A DNA stretch of 64,000 bases from Kalaharituber pfeilii (lineage: Eukaryota; Ascomycota; Pezizomycetes; Pezizales; Pezizaceae), in assembly GCA_015179045.1 (NCBI GenBank), contig WHUZ01000052.1, positions 186,001 to 250,000 of the forward strand. The letters run 5' to 3'. Position numbers and translations under genes: made by a program. Of the stretch, positions 53,235 to 63,977 are shown in pieces. Numbering within the stretch: the stretch's first letter is position 1; each line of letters begins with the position of its first letter. Under the pieces are notes generated by a model. That model was not told the origin of the DNA. It worked only from the letters and a program-made list of their open reading frames with translations, and did no database searches.

Positions 53235-53438
53235 ATTCCGACAGTTCGGCAAGGTATTTAGTCGCTACAGGCTCATGAGCGGGGTTCAACTACGTTGGCC
53301 GCCAGAGACTGGTCATCGATCACATCGGACTTATCGGAACATGCCATCTGAGATTTTCCCTATTCAAGCGTTATTGTCTAATTTTCGCGTACTGTCTTTT
53401 TGCGGGCTTGTATGGTACATTGAGAAGGTATTGGATGA

Positions 53439-53504
53439 ATGATGTGGGGTAAGGCGGTATGCGAGTAATGAAATAAAAAAAAAAAAAAAAAAATGATGTG
53501 GGGT
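53439..53504 (+). mobile_element. LINE-A micro-insertion (42 bp)
   Basis: TSD ATGATGTGGGGT lies at 53439-53450 and 53493-53504. The insert begins in the 3' half of the hairpin (AAGGCGGTATGCGAG) and has only about 24 nt of LINE-A plus poly(A). From 53505 to 54876 no gene is supported. Confidence 0.93.
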
Positions 53505-54876
53505 GTACAGAACCCCATTAGGCACTGTCATAGGGTCGCTGTTATTTTTCTTAATTATTCATTATACCAACATTACCGTGTTAGGGTATGAAGCCTGTGC
53601 TGACTACGTAGGGTCGGGACCCACCATTTCACCTAGTCTCGCAGCAAGGATAGCAAATCGGTAGTTCACGGATAGTGTGTGAGTCTTGGGGCGTGAAAAG
53701 AGGCTAGAATATAAACTTCACAGATTGTACACCCCAGCAGCAGCCACCAACCGTTGTAAAGGGCCCTAGAGAGACGCTGTAGGGAGCTGCAATGTTAGGC
53801 ATTCTCTAGAAGTCCTCAAGTTCAGCTCGAGAATCCTAGGATAGCTACTTTTCCTTGTTAAACCAGGATACGTATTTCCACCTTGCGTAAGGTCATCGGG
53901 AGTGGTGCAACATAGCAGTGCAGAAATCTTGACGAGCAGCAGGATCACATGATCTGCAGCCCGCGGTGATTCTACGGCACCGAGCTCCGTCTAGCTAAAA
54001 GTGCTTCTGTTACTTTCCGTGCATCTCGTCTTTCAGCTCGAGTCAGCTTGAGTTCCCCTGCGACGATATCCAATATTCTGTATTTGGACTTTCACACCAA
54101 CCAAAGTCTCGGGAAATCATGACTCGCCAAATACTTTTCAGCTCCTATCAGATTTCGTCATGAATTTCGCAACTCTAAAGTTCAAAAAGGAGCAGAATAT
54201 AGCTAGCATTCATAGTATTCACGTCAACGATCCTGAGCCTTGAAGGTTACGGATGTGGCTACCGCAACTCCTCAACAGCAGTCACAGGATTGATATAGCA
54301 ATCAAAGTCGACAATTCCATCTAGGATCACTAATGAGGAAGAATAGTACGCGGTGCCTTACCTGCAGGCCGTGTTGCTCGGACTTATCGACGGCAATAAA
54401 GAGTACGACTGCATTAGATCTCACTTTGTCCTATGTCACCCTTAGGTCTTTTCCATGTAGCTTACGCCTTCGACGTAGCCTATAGTGTAGAAGGTGAGGG
54501 CTCGCCTACGCACAACCCACCTGGGTATTAGGTGTATTCAGACCGAAAGTATGAAACTGAATAGTGGCGAGCAGTCTATATAGGATGTAGTGTTTACAAT
54601 TCAATCTTCGGCCTTGAGATCCTGAGGTAGAATCCTGCTCAATAATCATAGGTGAAGGCTCTAATAATGTGGCTAGGAATTCTTGAGGAATAGGTGTGAA
54701 TGGCACTAAGCATGTGTACCATCTTGGGCCCCTTTGACCGAAGTTGTCTTACCATGTTGTACCCTCCTGTGAGACTATTTTTTGCCGTAGTGGGTGCAAT
54801 ATCCGGATGTGAGGCCCCAATATCAGCCGGTCTTGGACCACACATCAGCTGTTCCCGTTGCTCCAACAGCGAATAT

Positions 54877-54959
54877 TTGTTGGTGATGACCCTCGCCATA
54901 GCCCATAGGGCGGCATGCCAGTATTGATATAAAAAAAACAAAAAACAATTGTTGGTGAT
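54877..54959 (+). mobile_element. LINE-A tail-only insertion (61 bp)
   Basis: TSD TTGTTGGTGAT lies at 54877-54887 and 54949-54959. The insert begins GACC directly before CTCGCC. Confidence 0.93.
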
Positions 54960-55443
54960 ACTTGTGTACGTAAAGCTACCAGTTCAGATAGCTGAAATTT
55001 TATATCCGCTATATCCGGTCGGATACCTCTAGTCTGAATAGCCTAATTGAGTATAGTTCCCAGGAGGCTTGACTTGCAATCCTTATCCATTAGGAACCAA
55101 CTGGTGAGCTGAGCTGAGGTCTACCATTTTCCATGTTGGCTTCAAAGCTGTTGCATCAACTACCACAGTAGTACCGAACATTTACAGCCAGTCAAGGCTG
55201 CTGAAGGTATTCGGGATGAAACTGTGGAGCCATCTCACCAGCGACTTATGTATAAAAGGTCCTCCACTCTCCTTGACCTCGACCTTACCTCCATATCGCA
55301 TCATCATCTATCCAGCCAGCTTCCCCAATCATCTGCTGCACACGCAAGCATCTTGAGCTCCCACGCCTTCTATATCTCTGTTGATCACATTTCTACATCA
55401 AAGCTTACCCGAACTCGCGCTATCAGCAACACCTAAATCTACA

Positions 55444-57239
55444 ATGGCTGTGCAGAGTGCTTTGCTCGGCCCTACTACCCGCAGGCTAAAAATTCTCGAG
55501 GACAATTACACCCTCGTAGGAGAGTTCCGACAGGATGATGGTGAATGGGTGAGCAAGGAGATAAAGCTCACCTCGGTGATGGATATTCACGAAGGTATGT
55601 CTGACAACACGATCCTGATCAGAATCATACATAGGCGGTGATGTGTGCCTCTAACCACTTGGGGAATAGATGATTTTAAATGGAGTCCTTGTTCCGATGT
55701 TACCAAATGGGAAACCTCTGTCGCAGCGGCCTCTATTCATAATACAACCCTTATTGCAACTCTTGCGACATCGAGAAGGATTATATATGTTGACTTGGGA
55801 CTGTATATCTTCAATGTGTGTGGGGAACCCAGATATAGTAAGTATGGATCGATATATCAAGCGGTCCTTCCATTCTCTTTTCAGGTATGAGGCAATTATA
55901 CTGACACATATACTTGCTACCAACAGTACCTGATCCCGTCGTTATCCCAAACCCGGACTTTGGCTTTATCGATGGGAACATCAATGCCTCCGCCTGGGCG
56001 GTCGCCTCAGACAGCGCCATGGACCGCTGCCGGATTGCCTACAGAACTTACATCGAAGACAAGGTCAGCCTGGCTGAAGTCAAGTTTGAAAAAGGTCACT
56101 GGTCTATCTCCTCAGAGATTGAGTTGTACGCAGGCAAGGTGCCGAAGCAGAACTTTGCATTTGCGTATGACCCTAATGATTCGAAGAAGGTAGAGTAAAC
56201 GAAACCTCCTAGTATATCTAGGATTCTAGTATATCAGTTTGATTGGGTCGTGCATTTAGCTAATAGGTTATGATGATGTTAGCGGTCTCTCTTCTTCTCA
56301 CCAGAGAACGGCGATGGTTACATCTACCAACAAGAATATGACCCTGTTTGCCGCGTGTGGCAAGAACCCCATTTCCTCCGTGGTCATGATATCCGCGGGC
56401 GTGGCAATACTGAAGGGCCCAAAGCCCACAGATTCTCCAAATTCGCAGCAACGCACTACAATCCGAAGATATCTGCTTGTGACCCTTCTTCAGAGGAACA
56501 TTTAACTGGAATGATCCTGCTTTACTACGTCGATGAATCTAATGGACTTCAGGAAATCGTTGGGACGAGGAAGTCCACTGGAGAGTATGGCTGGACGAGA
56601 ACGACGCTCCTGGAGCAGGAGGTGCTTCCAAACGGGTTTATGGCGGTTGCTCAAAAGGGCAACACGACCTATGTGTTATTTAGGAACGCTGAGAGGGCGT
56701 TGTGCTTGGCGATTGGGAAACGTAAGGAGTCGGCTCTCAAGGCAGACTGGCAGAACACAGTCGGTAAGTATATATATGTACACTCAACTGTAGCTTGAGA
56801 GCGGTGCTAACTAAGGATGTCATCCATAAAAACAGTGCTCCGCGACCCGCACCAAATCGGCAAAAACTCTCCCGTCGCTATGGCCACTCGCCAGACCGAG
56901 AAGGGCGATGAGATGATCACGGTCTTCTACCTTCTGCGACAGGGGACCTACAAGTTCATATTTGCCCTGGATTACAAACCGGACGAAGACCACTCTTGCA
57001 GGTGCAGCGCAAAGAGACCCCGCCGTGTTGGCAAGCTCGAACCAGGCAGCATTCTCGGCGCCGCTTCATTCCAAAACAACAAAGACGATGCAAGATTGTT
57101 CAGTGTCTCAAATTTGGATGGAGATACCGTTTTGTTGGAGAGAGTGCCACGGAAGGCTGCCACTTGCGCTGGTGGCCCAGTGTTTGAATACTGGGAGATG
57201 CCATCTGGTATTGTGGACACTGATGTGGATCATTTGTAG
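55444..57239 (+). CDS. Beta-propeller-like protein, possibly lectin-like
   Basis: Five exons give 480 residues: 55444-55594, 55670-55837, 55927-56189, 56307-56763 and 56836-57239. Introns of 75, 89, 117 and 72 nt have GT/AG ends (GTATGT, GTAAGT, GTAGAG, GTAAGT), and phases agree throughout. Intron 4 has a GCTAAC branch site. The product is rich in short beta-strand repeats of the kind xLxYVDxxxGLxEIV and TTYVLFRNxxRALCLAIG, suggesting a propeller. It is longer than the AAL-type lectin at 10467-11679, and similarity to that family is only suggestive. No signal peptide or membrane segment is seen. The acceptor of intron 3 (CCAGAG) was chosen to keep phase; CAG two bases earlier would shift the frame. 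Function is unproven. Confidence 0.6.
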
Positions 57240-58730
57240 TTGAACTCGGTCTCGATGGGCTTGGGTGTACGCAGGCATGGTATTGAGGGAATTGTCATGG
57301 TTGAACCATAGTTAAAGGACGAGCTGATGGTGGGCTGTTAAGTTATTGGATATAAGTATATGTTTTGATCATATGTTTTTTTTCTAAAAAAAAAAGGTAA
57401 AAAGAAAAAAAGAGAAAAAAAAAAAGGAACGATAAGGAAAGAGTTGGAAAATACTCCCTGGGAGTGATAGTTGGAGGGAGATTTAAGTTATTGATTTTGT
57501 TGTTTGGATCTATGGATCTTTCTGAACTTATTGATGTTTTGTTTGAATTTGTTCTCGATAATACAGCTGTTTTAGCTTCCTCTATCAATCAAATATATGT
57601 TTAGCTAGCTAAATATCCTTCATTGGGTACGTCTCAAACGTAGGTCCTAAACCGGCCGACTCGTATTGGGGGTATTGGTGGGATTAAGCGCTGGGAGTAC
57701 GCGCGTTACTTCAAGATTCGCAAACGAAGAGAGCGACGCTGCTGCGATGGCATAATGTGAATGATGAATCACATGTCCAATTTCTGCTAGGCGCTGTATG
57801 TCATCGAGATCACAGGAACACCTATGGACACAGTAGCAATGAACATTCGCATCCGACCCTCGTCGCTGTTCTTAGCAATACCTACTTACTTAATCTGGCA
57901 GTGACTTTGATAAAGGTAAACTCTAATCCGTGTTACCAGCCGAGGTCGCACTCAAGTACATGTTGGCACTGCCAAACATCCACAAATGTATTGGTGCGCC
58001 AAGCGATACCCACGTGCTTTAAGCGAGCCACATCGTTGTTCCCTCTGGAAACAACTACTTTTTTGACGTCCATCTATCTTTATCAGTTTTCGTCCAATTG
58101 TCAATCTGAAAAAAGGGATCCGTGAACCAATTCACGCAGGAAAGCAAGACAACAGGGGATGTCCGGCCCCATTGAGTGCGATGTATGATAGGTGGTTAGG
58201 AGCCTCATGCCAAGCCTTGTTAGATCTGTACCTACACCGATACTAAGTAATTATACTAGCACCAATCGTAAAATGAATGCAAAATCAAACAAGAAGTTTT
58301 CTTTGCATTGTCCGCAGAGTTTGGGCACGAGAACGGCTGTGCGACGCTAAGCCCTGAGGTTGCAAAATTCGCCTGGTCTTGGCAAGTTCGTCATTCGTGA
58401 CTTGAAATTTAAACGGTCGCCTTATTACAAGAAGGAAGCCAGAAATTTGGGATGCGAGGGCTTGATACAATAATACGGGACATCAAGTTGCGGTTATGCC
58501 CACCAGATCCCCGGTCTTGGCGCCAACTCAGAGTGCGTTTAAAACATTCTATCGTACCAGAACACACATAAATTGACACGTCAATCGAAACGATACAGCA
58601 AGGTGACGAATTGGGAGGTCGTCTGCTGGAACAATGACGCGATAGGTGTTAGTTGTCCTGGTTCCACTCCAATGTAATCATGCGGAATTGGGGCTCAGAC
58701 TCCATTCCACTCGACTCCAGTCAATTAGCG
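57240..58730. other. Intergenic region, no gene recognised
   Basis: Apart from a low-complexity A/G-rich stretch at about 57385-57430, I see no gene, LINE tail or terminal repeat here. Confidence 0.4.
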
Positions 58731-58876
58731 AGTTGCCCTGATCTCAATTATTAGATAACAGAAGCACCAGCCAATTGAAAGGATGGAATTTCGTCTACAA
58801 CTGTAATACGTCGGGGGCTATGTATGGCAAGAGGCCTCTCGACCGGCAGACCTTCTCAGGGTTGACGCTTTTGAAT

Positions 58877-59112
58877 GTTTTTTTTTTTTTTTTAAATCAC
58901 ATAATCCCGCTTGTAGCGCGTAGCCATGGCAGGGTCCCTGGGCAAGCCCTCAAAGCGCGGAGACAGGCTTAACAAAGAAAGTTCTATATACATCTCCCCG
59001 TTCCACCCCCTTCTAAAACCTGATTCCAGAAAACTTCCGGACGGTTCTTCTGGTTTCTGCATCAAGGAGGCTCCCCTATATCTCTCCACCTCTCCCCCCT
59101 CCCCTCTCCTTT
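58877..59112 (-). mobile_element. LINE-B copy between direct repeats
   Basis: Poly(T), then the complement of the LINE-B tail (CACATAATCCCGCTTGTAGC, CATGGCAGGGTCCCTGGG) and about 150 nt of pyrimidine-rich UTR. It lies exactly between the two copies of the 140-bp repeat. Confidence 0.8.
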
Positions 59113-59235
59113 GCCCTGATCTCGATTATTAGATAACGGAAGCACCAGCCAATTGAAAGAATGGAACTTCGTCTACAACTGTAATACGACAGGGGCTATG
59201 TATGAGAAGAGGCCAACACACAATCTCGACCGGCA

Positions 59236-59314
59236 GAGCCACTCAGGGTTTTTTTTTTTTTTTGTCATGTGACCCCGCATGCAGCTGTTCGCCACGGCAG
59301 GGAGCCACTCAGGG
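59236..59314 (-). mobile_element. LINE-B tail-only insertion (53 bp)
   Basis: TSD GAGCCACTCAGGG lies at 59236-59248 and 59302-59314. The insert is poly(T) plus the complement of GGCGAACAGCTGCATGCGGG and GTCACATGAC. It lies inside the second 140-bp repeat. Confidence 0.93.
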
Positions 59315-59607
59315 TTGATGCTTTTGAATTCGTCCGCCAAGGTTGATTGCAGAGGCTGAACCATCTATTAAACCTGCATGCAGTACGCATCACAGGGGAT
59401 TTCTTGCAGTGGCTGTGTATTGCGCACAGGCGAGAAAATCCACTTCACCCTGCATATCGTACCTTCCCTGGTATCTCAGCGCCCAAGCACCCAGGCTTCT
59501 TACAGATCCTCCCAACCCATTGACCTACACAAACAACACAGTCAGAACTTCGACACAAAATTTTCCATTTCTAATATCAACATCGGTTCCCAATATTCCC
59601 CTCAAAA

Positions 59608-61089
59608 ATGTCATTCGGATTCAGCGCCGGTGATTTCTTTGCTGCAGCCGAACTCGCTTGGAAAATTTCGCTTGCCCTTCGGGAAACAGCAGGGGCCTCC
59701 GTGAGCTATCAACGTTTTCTTATAGATTTCGAATACTGTATGCAAACACTTTATCAGTCCGCGAAGGCCCTAGAAGCTGCCACCTGCGACCTTCCTGGCG
59801 GTGCAGCTAATGCCTTGGGTTTTGGGCTTTACAAGTGCAACGAAGACTTGCAGAAACTTAGCGGAATCTTGAAGAAACATTCTAAATTGAAACGACGCCC
59901 TCCGACTGCAAACAGTGCAAGTAGTGCGAATCCCGCTTTGCGCTGGACAAAACAATTTGGTACTAGCGTCAGCGACGGATGGCAAAGGTGAAATGGGAGA
60001 TATTTGAAAGAGAGGGAGTAATGGAGATACGGAAGTCATTAATGGAAAAGATTGAGTTGATTAAGCTAACTCTGTCAAGCTGCGAAATGTCAGTATCCCC
60101 TTTCCTTTAAGCAAACAATACCTTTCTTTCGATGCCCCTGTTTCATCGGTCGTCAAATGCGCACTTGTGACACTTTAACTTACATAACTGCGTGTCTTGA
60201 AATGAAAAAGAAATTTGCTGCATCAAACGGGCAAACAGGTGAAGCAGCTGATGGGGAAGATTACGCGTCTAGAGAACGGAGTTCCAACCAGCCTCGGGTA
60301 CCCTTGGAATTTCGACTACAAGCCAATTTTGTTCATTGACGCTTTGGATAGGCGAATGCCATTTCCGTATGAACTATTTTTCAAATGGGAGGTAAGCAGT
60401 CTACTCCATACGGGGATGTTGTTGAAGACAGTTTTGATGTGAATTGTAACTAGACCTTCAACAACCTCCTACAAGTATCGTTCAAAGATTGCCCGGGCAT
60501 GGCCTCAATCACTAGGGGCATGTTCACCGTTACGAATGAGGCGGATGGTGCGATCATCCCACGAAACAAATGGCAGGACATAATCACACCCGGCATGACA
60601 GTGTCAATGTCAATTATCGTGAGACTTCAGACTTGGCGTCAATTCTTCCTAAAGCGGCGTTGTACTTCCTGCGGCCGAGTCAACCAAGACTATAATTCAG
60701 CCCTGAAAAGGGTCAGATGGTATGCTCTACTCTCATCGTCATTGCTACTCAACGTTGGAGCATAGTTAGGACTAAGTTAGGACTAAGCTAACTCACCTTC
60801 CGCTGCATCCTGGCATAGTCAGGGGTGCGGAACTTGGATGATGGTATCCATAAATGGCAGCAACCCGCGAATCCAGGAGGTGCATACCGAGCAAGATGCT
60901 GTACCCACCAATGTTGACGATGTTCGTGACGCGGCAAATGCTCCTGAGGTTTCCATGGACCTAGAGGATGTTACAAAGTTTCGCCGCGTACATATAACCT
61001 TCACTCGCTCCCCACCACCGGACATTCGGGGTATAAGGCGCGCGCGCAATCGCGATCTGATTAAAAGGCTTTTCCACCTCAGAACCTGA
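59608..61089 (+). CDS. STAND-type N-terminal and ubiquitin-like domain protein (possible frameshift)
   Basis: Exon 1 starts MSFGFSAGDFFAAAELAWKI, the typical N-terminus of fungal STAND-associated proteins. Near 59950-59985 the frame must shift for the helix KVKWEIFEREGVMEIRKSL to follow, so exon 1 holds a frameshift or the gene is decaying. Later exons are about 60211-60391, 60454-60711 and 60823-61089. They carry the ubiquitin-like domain: YKPILFIDALDRRMPFPYEL, FKWE|TFNNLL, GMFTVTNEADGAIIPRNKW and GMTVSMSIIV, then a CTSCG zinc-like motif. Introns at 60392-60453 (GTAAGC...CTAG) and 60712-60822 (GTCAGA...TCAG, CTAAC branch) keep frame. The family is common next to NLR-like genes in fungi; the molecular role is not known. 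Confidence 0.6.
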
Positions 61090-61218
61090 AGTCCCTCAAC
61101 CCTCAAACGAACTGGCTTCGTAAATCGTTTCCAAACTCCTCCCAACCTCATATCCAGGTGTTATATACCAACAGGAGCGAAGTATACCCCCAGTCCTGGT
61201 AACTTCAATACGAGTGAC

Positions 61219-61272
61219 ATCCCATAGCCCCTAGGGCGACCACGCGATCACTGATATATAAAAAAAAAATAA
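61219..61272 (+). mobile_element. LINE-A tail, degenerate
   Basis: ATCCCATAGCCCCTAGGGCG, then ACCACGCGATCACTGATATA and A's. The 5' base of the stem is altered, but the 3' side keeps GCGAT. A clean TSD was not found. Confidence 0.7.
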
Positions 61273-61562
61273 CAGTGAGCGTGAGAATCAGTACGAGTAG
61301 GATAGAGTTCCTCGTCTGGTAAAGTGAATTTTGCATACTTGAGTTCTCTAATTGACCCGTATGACTGGCAGTGATCATGGGCCATAACGTTCTATTGGGC
61401 ATTGATATTATCTGTTTTGTATATATTCCTCTCTACATTACTATTGGAGGCTGTGGGTTCTACGTCGGTTTTGTTTTTCTCCTTCCATTACTATTGCGGA
61501 TCGTGGGTTATAGGTCGTCTCTTTTTCTTGTTTGATTGCATGTTATTAACTCCTTTGTATGT

Positions 61563-61640
61563 ACTCTCGCCATAGCCCATATGGCAGCATGCGGGTAATG
61601 ACATTTGAAAAAAAAAAAAAAAAGAAAAAAAAAAAAAAAC
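61563..61640 (+). mobile_element. LINE-A tail, plus strand
   Basis: CTCGCCATAGCCCATATGGC, then AGCATGCGGGTAATGACATT and a long A run with single G interruptions. Stem bases show decay (GCGGG for GCGAG). Confidence 0.75.
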
Positions 61641-61753
61641 AATGGCAACCACTAACCCACGCTACAGCACGCGAGCGAATAGGTCGAATATCACAATTTA
61701 GCTTACTTTCAAGCTGGATATCCCTAATACTGTTTTTCCAACCCCGGATAGCG

Positions 61754-61821
61754 CATGGGACCTTTTTTTTTTTATATCATTACTCGCATGCCGCCCTAGG
61801 GGATATGTATGCATGGGGCCT
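61754..61821 (-). mobile_element. LINE-A tail-only insertion (48 bp)
   Basis: Flanks CATGGGACCT (61754-61763) and CATGGGGCCT (61812-61821) form a 9-of-10 TSD. The insert is poly(T), ATTACTCGCATGCCGCCC and a few bases. From 61822 to 62050 no gene is supported. Confidence 0.82.
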
Positions 61822-62047
61822 CGCAGCTGTAACAATCCTGTTACCCACGCGCACGCCGACATGGATCCGATTCTTCCTGAAGTTACGAAGAAACAATTTC
61901 TTTGATTTTGTACGAGTTGATCCCAATACCCCAGAACACTAATGGCTATACACACAGGACAAAGTAGGAGAATAAGACAGGAAGCATAACTGTCGAGGCA
62001 ATCGAGCTTCTGAATTGCCCTTTTTATTTTTGTTTCTTAGTTTTATC

Positions 62048-62730
62048 ATTGGGTGCCTTCCGCTAAGGATTTATGTGAAATTCAAACCCCTGCTTTGAAA
62101 TAAAACCGGGGTCCGTATCCCTGTTTTATTGTTTGGTAGAGCGTTCGAAACAATTTTTTGAAAGAGGGGTACCCCCCCCCTTTCAAAATACTCACTTGAA
62201 TAAACAATAAACAATAAACTTCAGAAGCAGTTAGTTAGAGTACACTACTGCTGAAGTAGCATAGTCTACAATAACTATACCATATAGAGGATATTTAAAT
62301 TCACATCTGCATCATTCGCACCTATTCCTGCTTGCATATGTAATATCCAGTAATGCATTCTTATGCTCTAGCTAGAAATTTTCACTCCGACAGTTCAGCC
62401 TCCTCTACTCTTTCACTTTTCAGATACATTAATACCTGACTGCTACCTAGTGCTTGCCAGCGGAACTTGACTGCTATTTCTTAAGACCTAGTGCTCTCTC
62501 TTGGTGCTTGGGAGCTCCTGTTGTCTTTTGGGGTGAGATTGACAGCTTGTTCACTGGCTCATAATTTCCGCATTTAAGGTGTAAATGTCTGCATAAACAA
62601 AAAGTTTTCTTGATTTATTATTTACTCACGTCCAAGTGCTTAGAGAAACTACCCCCTGTTTGCAGTGGAAATGTACCCTGGTAAAATTTGGTTTGAATTT
62701 CACATAAATCCTTAGCGGAAGGCACCCATT
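62048..62730. mobile_element. 677-bp element with perfect 38-bp inverted repeats
   Basis: The left TIR (62051-62088) starts GGGTGCCTTCCGCTAAGGAT, and the right TIR (62690-62727) is its exact complement over 38 bp. ATT flanks both sides (62048-62050 and 62728-62730), a possible 3-bp TSD. The interior has no gene and includes a smaller palindrome (TTTGAAAGAGGGG... CCCCTTTCAAA near 62157-62187). The GGG start and 3-bp TSD would suit a Harbinger-type MITE, but the class is not certain. Confidence 0.85.
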
Positions 62731-62950
62731 ACTCGTATACCGCCAGCTATGCCAAACCGGTGATTTTCCACTCATCTATGAGTTTTTCCTTCGTCTTCAG
62801 CCATCGAATTCCAGTGATCCGTGCTAATTCCTGTTTTCAGCTTGCAGCCAATGGCAGACATTCCCTACGTTCTTCCTTAGAGGAATTCTATATACCACAA
62901 TGGCAAGATGCTAATGTGTCTGAGACCCCTTTGCACTGACAAAGGGGGGG

Positions 62951-63118
62951 ATGTAGTGATGTAGGCCATGTCGATAGTGGTAGGAGGGTTTGTCAGCCCT
63001 CCCCTTCCCAACCTAGCAGGGCAGGTAGGTAGGTGTGGTGATATACATGCCTAGAACTCTTTTGTAGTGCTGTAGGTTATATTGGTGGTGGCAGGAGGAT
63101 TTGTCACCTCCACTTCCT
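62951..63118. repeat. Two-unit direct repeat, period about 113 bp
   Basis: TGTAGTGATGTAGGCCATGT... GAGGGTTTGTCAGCC (62951-63006) and TGTAGTGCTGTAGGTTATAT... GAGGATTTGTCACC (63064-63118) are diverged copies. Confidence 0.6.
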
Positions 63119-63121
63119 CTG

Positions 63122-63497
63122 AAGGACCGGGCAATTTTTTTTTTTTTTTTATTTCATTACTCGCATGCCGCCCTGGGGGCTATGGCGAGGTTAATTACAT
63201 AGAATGGAGTAACATCAGCTACGCATCATGACTAAACACAGAAATAGTAGGAAATCATCCCGCCGCCCAGTCTAGGATCTCCGCCAGCTTAACCCCCTCC
63301 TCCCTCTCCGTCTTCGCCGGTTGTCTCAACTCCTCCTCCCCTCCCGGAAGTCTCTTCTTCCACGCCTCGCACTCGTTCATGATGTGCGCGAAATTCTCGT
63401 GCGCCTTCCCGCACCATCTGCACTCCGGTGAGTCGTCTTTGCCTATCTTATGTCTCCATTGCCTCAGTCCCTTGTTCCCCATCAAAGGACCGGGCAA
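63122..63497 (-). mobile_element. LINE-A copy, 5'-truncated (350 bp)
   Basis: An exact 13-bp TSD, AAGGACCGGGCAA, lies at 63122-63134 and 63485-63497. The insert (63135-63484) has poly(T), the hairpin complement, UTR, and an intact C-terminal frame on the minus strand (GLRQWRHKIGKDDSPECRWC, AHENFAHIMNEC, LAEILDWAAG). Its protein is closest to the copy at 16382-17040. Confidence 0.93.
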
Positions 63498-63714
63498 GGG
63501 AGCGAGAGGGGGAGAGGTACTAGTAGCCGCCAGAGTGGCATGGCTGGATCCTGCTACCTTTTTTGCTACTTTGCTGTCTCTTGCGACTTTTCGGAGGCAT
63601 GCGATGTGCCCAGAGATTGTGCGCGCTGTTAGCGTTTCCAGAAGTTGTATCTGTTTGCCCGCGGAGATGGTTCCAATGGTTCCATTAAATGTAGCCCCGT
63701 GACAGAGCCCGTTA

Positions 63715-63970
63715 GTGTCGGAACATTACATCCGTTGCCACCTGTTGCTGTTATCTTTTCGTTCCACTCATATGCATTAAGTCTTGCTATTGGACTGTAT
63801 ATGAATCACGCCACAACGCCAACTTTTGTGTAGCTTACGCCACGGTGTTTTCTTTGCAAGCCACGCATCCCGTGCCTTTCTCACCTTCCTGATATGATAA
63901 CTTCCCTGATAACTCCCTATTCAGTTATGGTTTCCAAGTCATGTTATGTTATGCTTTCTCATGTGTATTA
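63715..63970. repeat. Dispersed repeat shared with 3880-4150
   Basis: Second copy of the repeat seen downstream of the HNH gene, same orientation, with the same ordered blocks (GAACATTACATCCGTT, TATGAATCACGCCACAACGC, GCAAGCCACGCATCC, CAGTT ATGGTTTCC). Both copies run into unrelated DNA. Confidence 0.6.
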
Positions 63971-63977
63971 ACCTGCC

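Larger units (their letters stand above)
58735..59330. repeat. Direct repeat of about 140 bp flanking a LINE-B
   Basis: The segment 58735-58876 (TTGCCCTGATCTCAATTATT... GGGTTGACGCTTTTGAAT) recurs at 59113-59330, where the second copy is split by a LINE-B tail. The copies differ by scattered substitutions and a short insertion (CCAACACACAAT). The interval between them is a minus-strand LINE-B. Confidence 0.85.
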
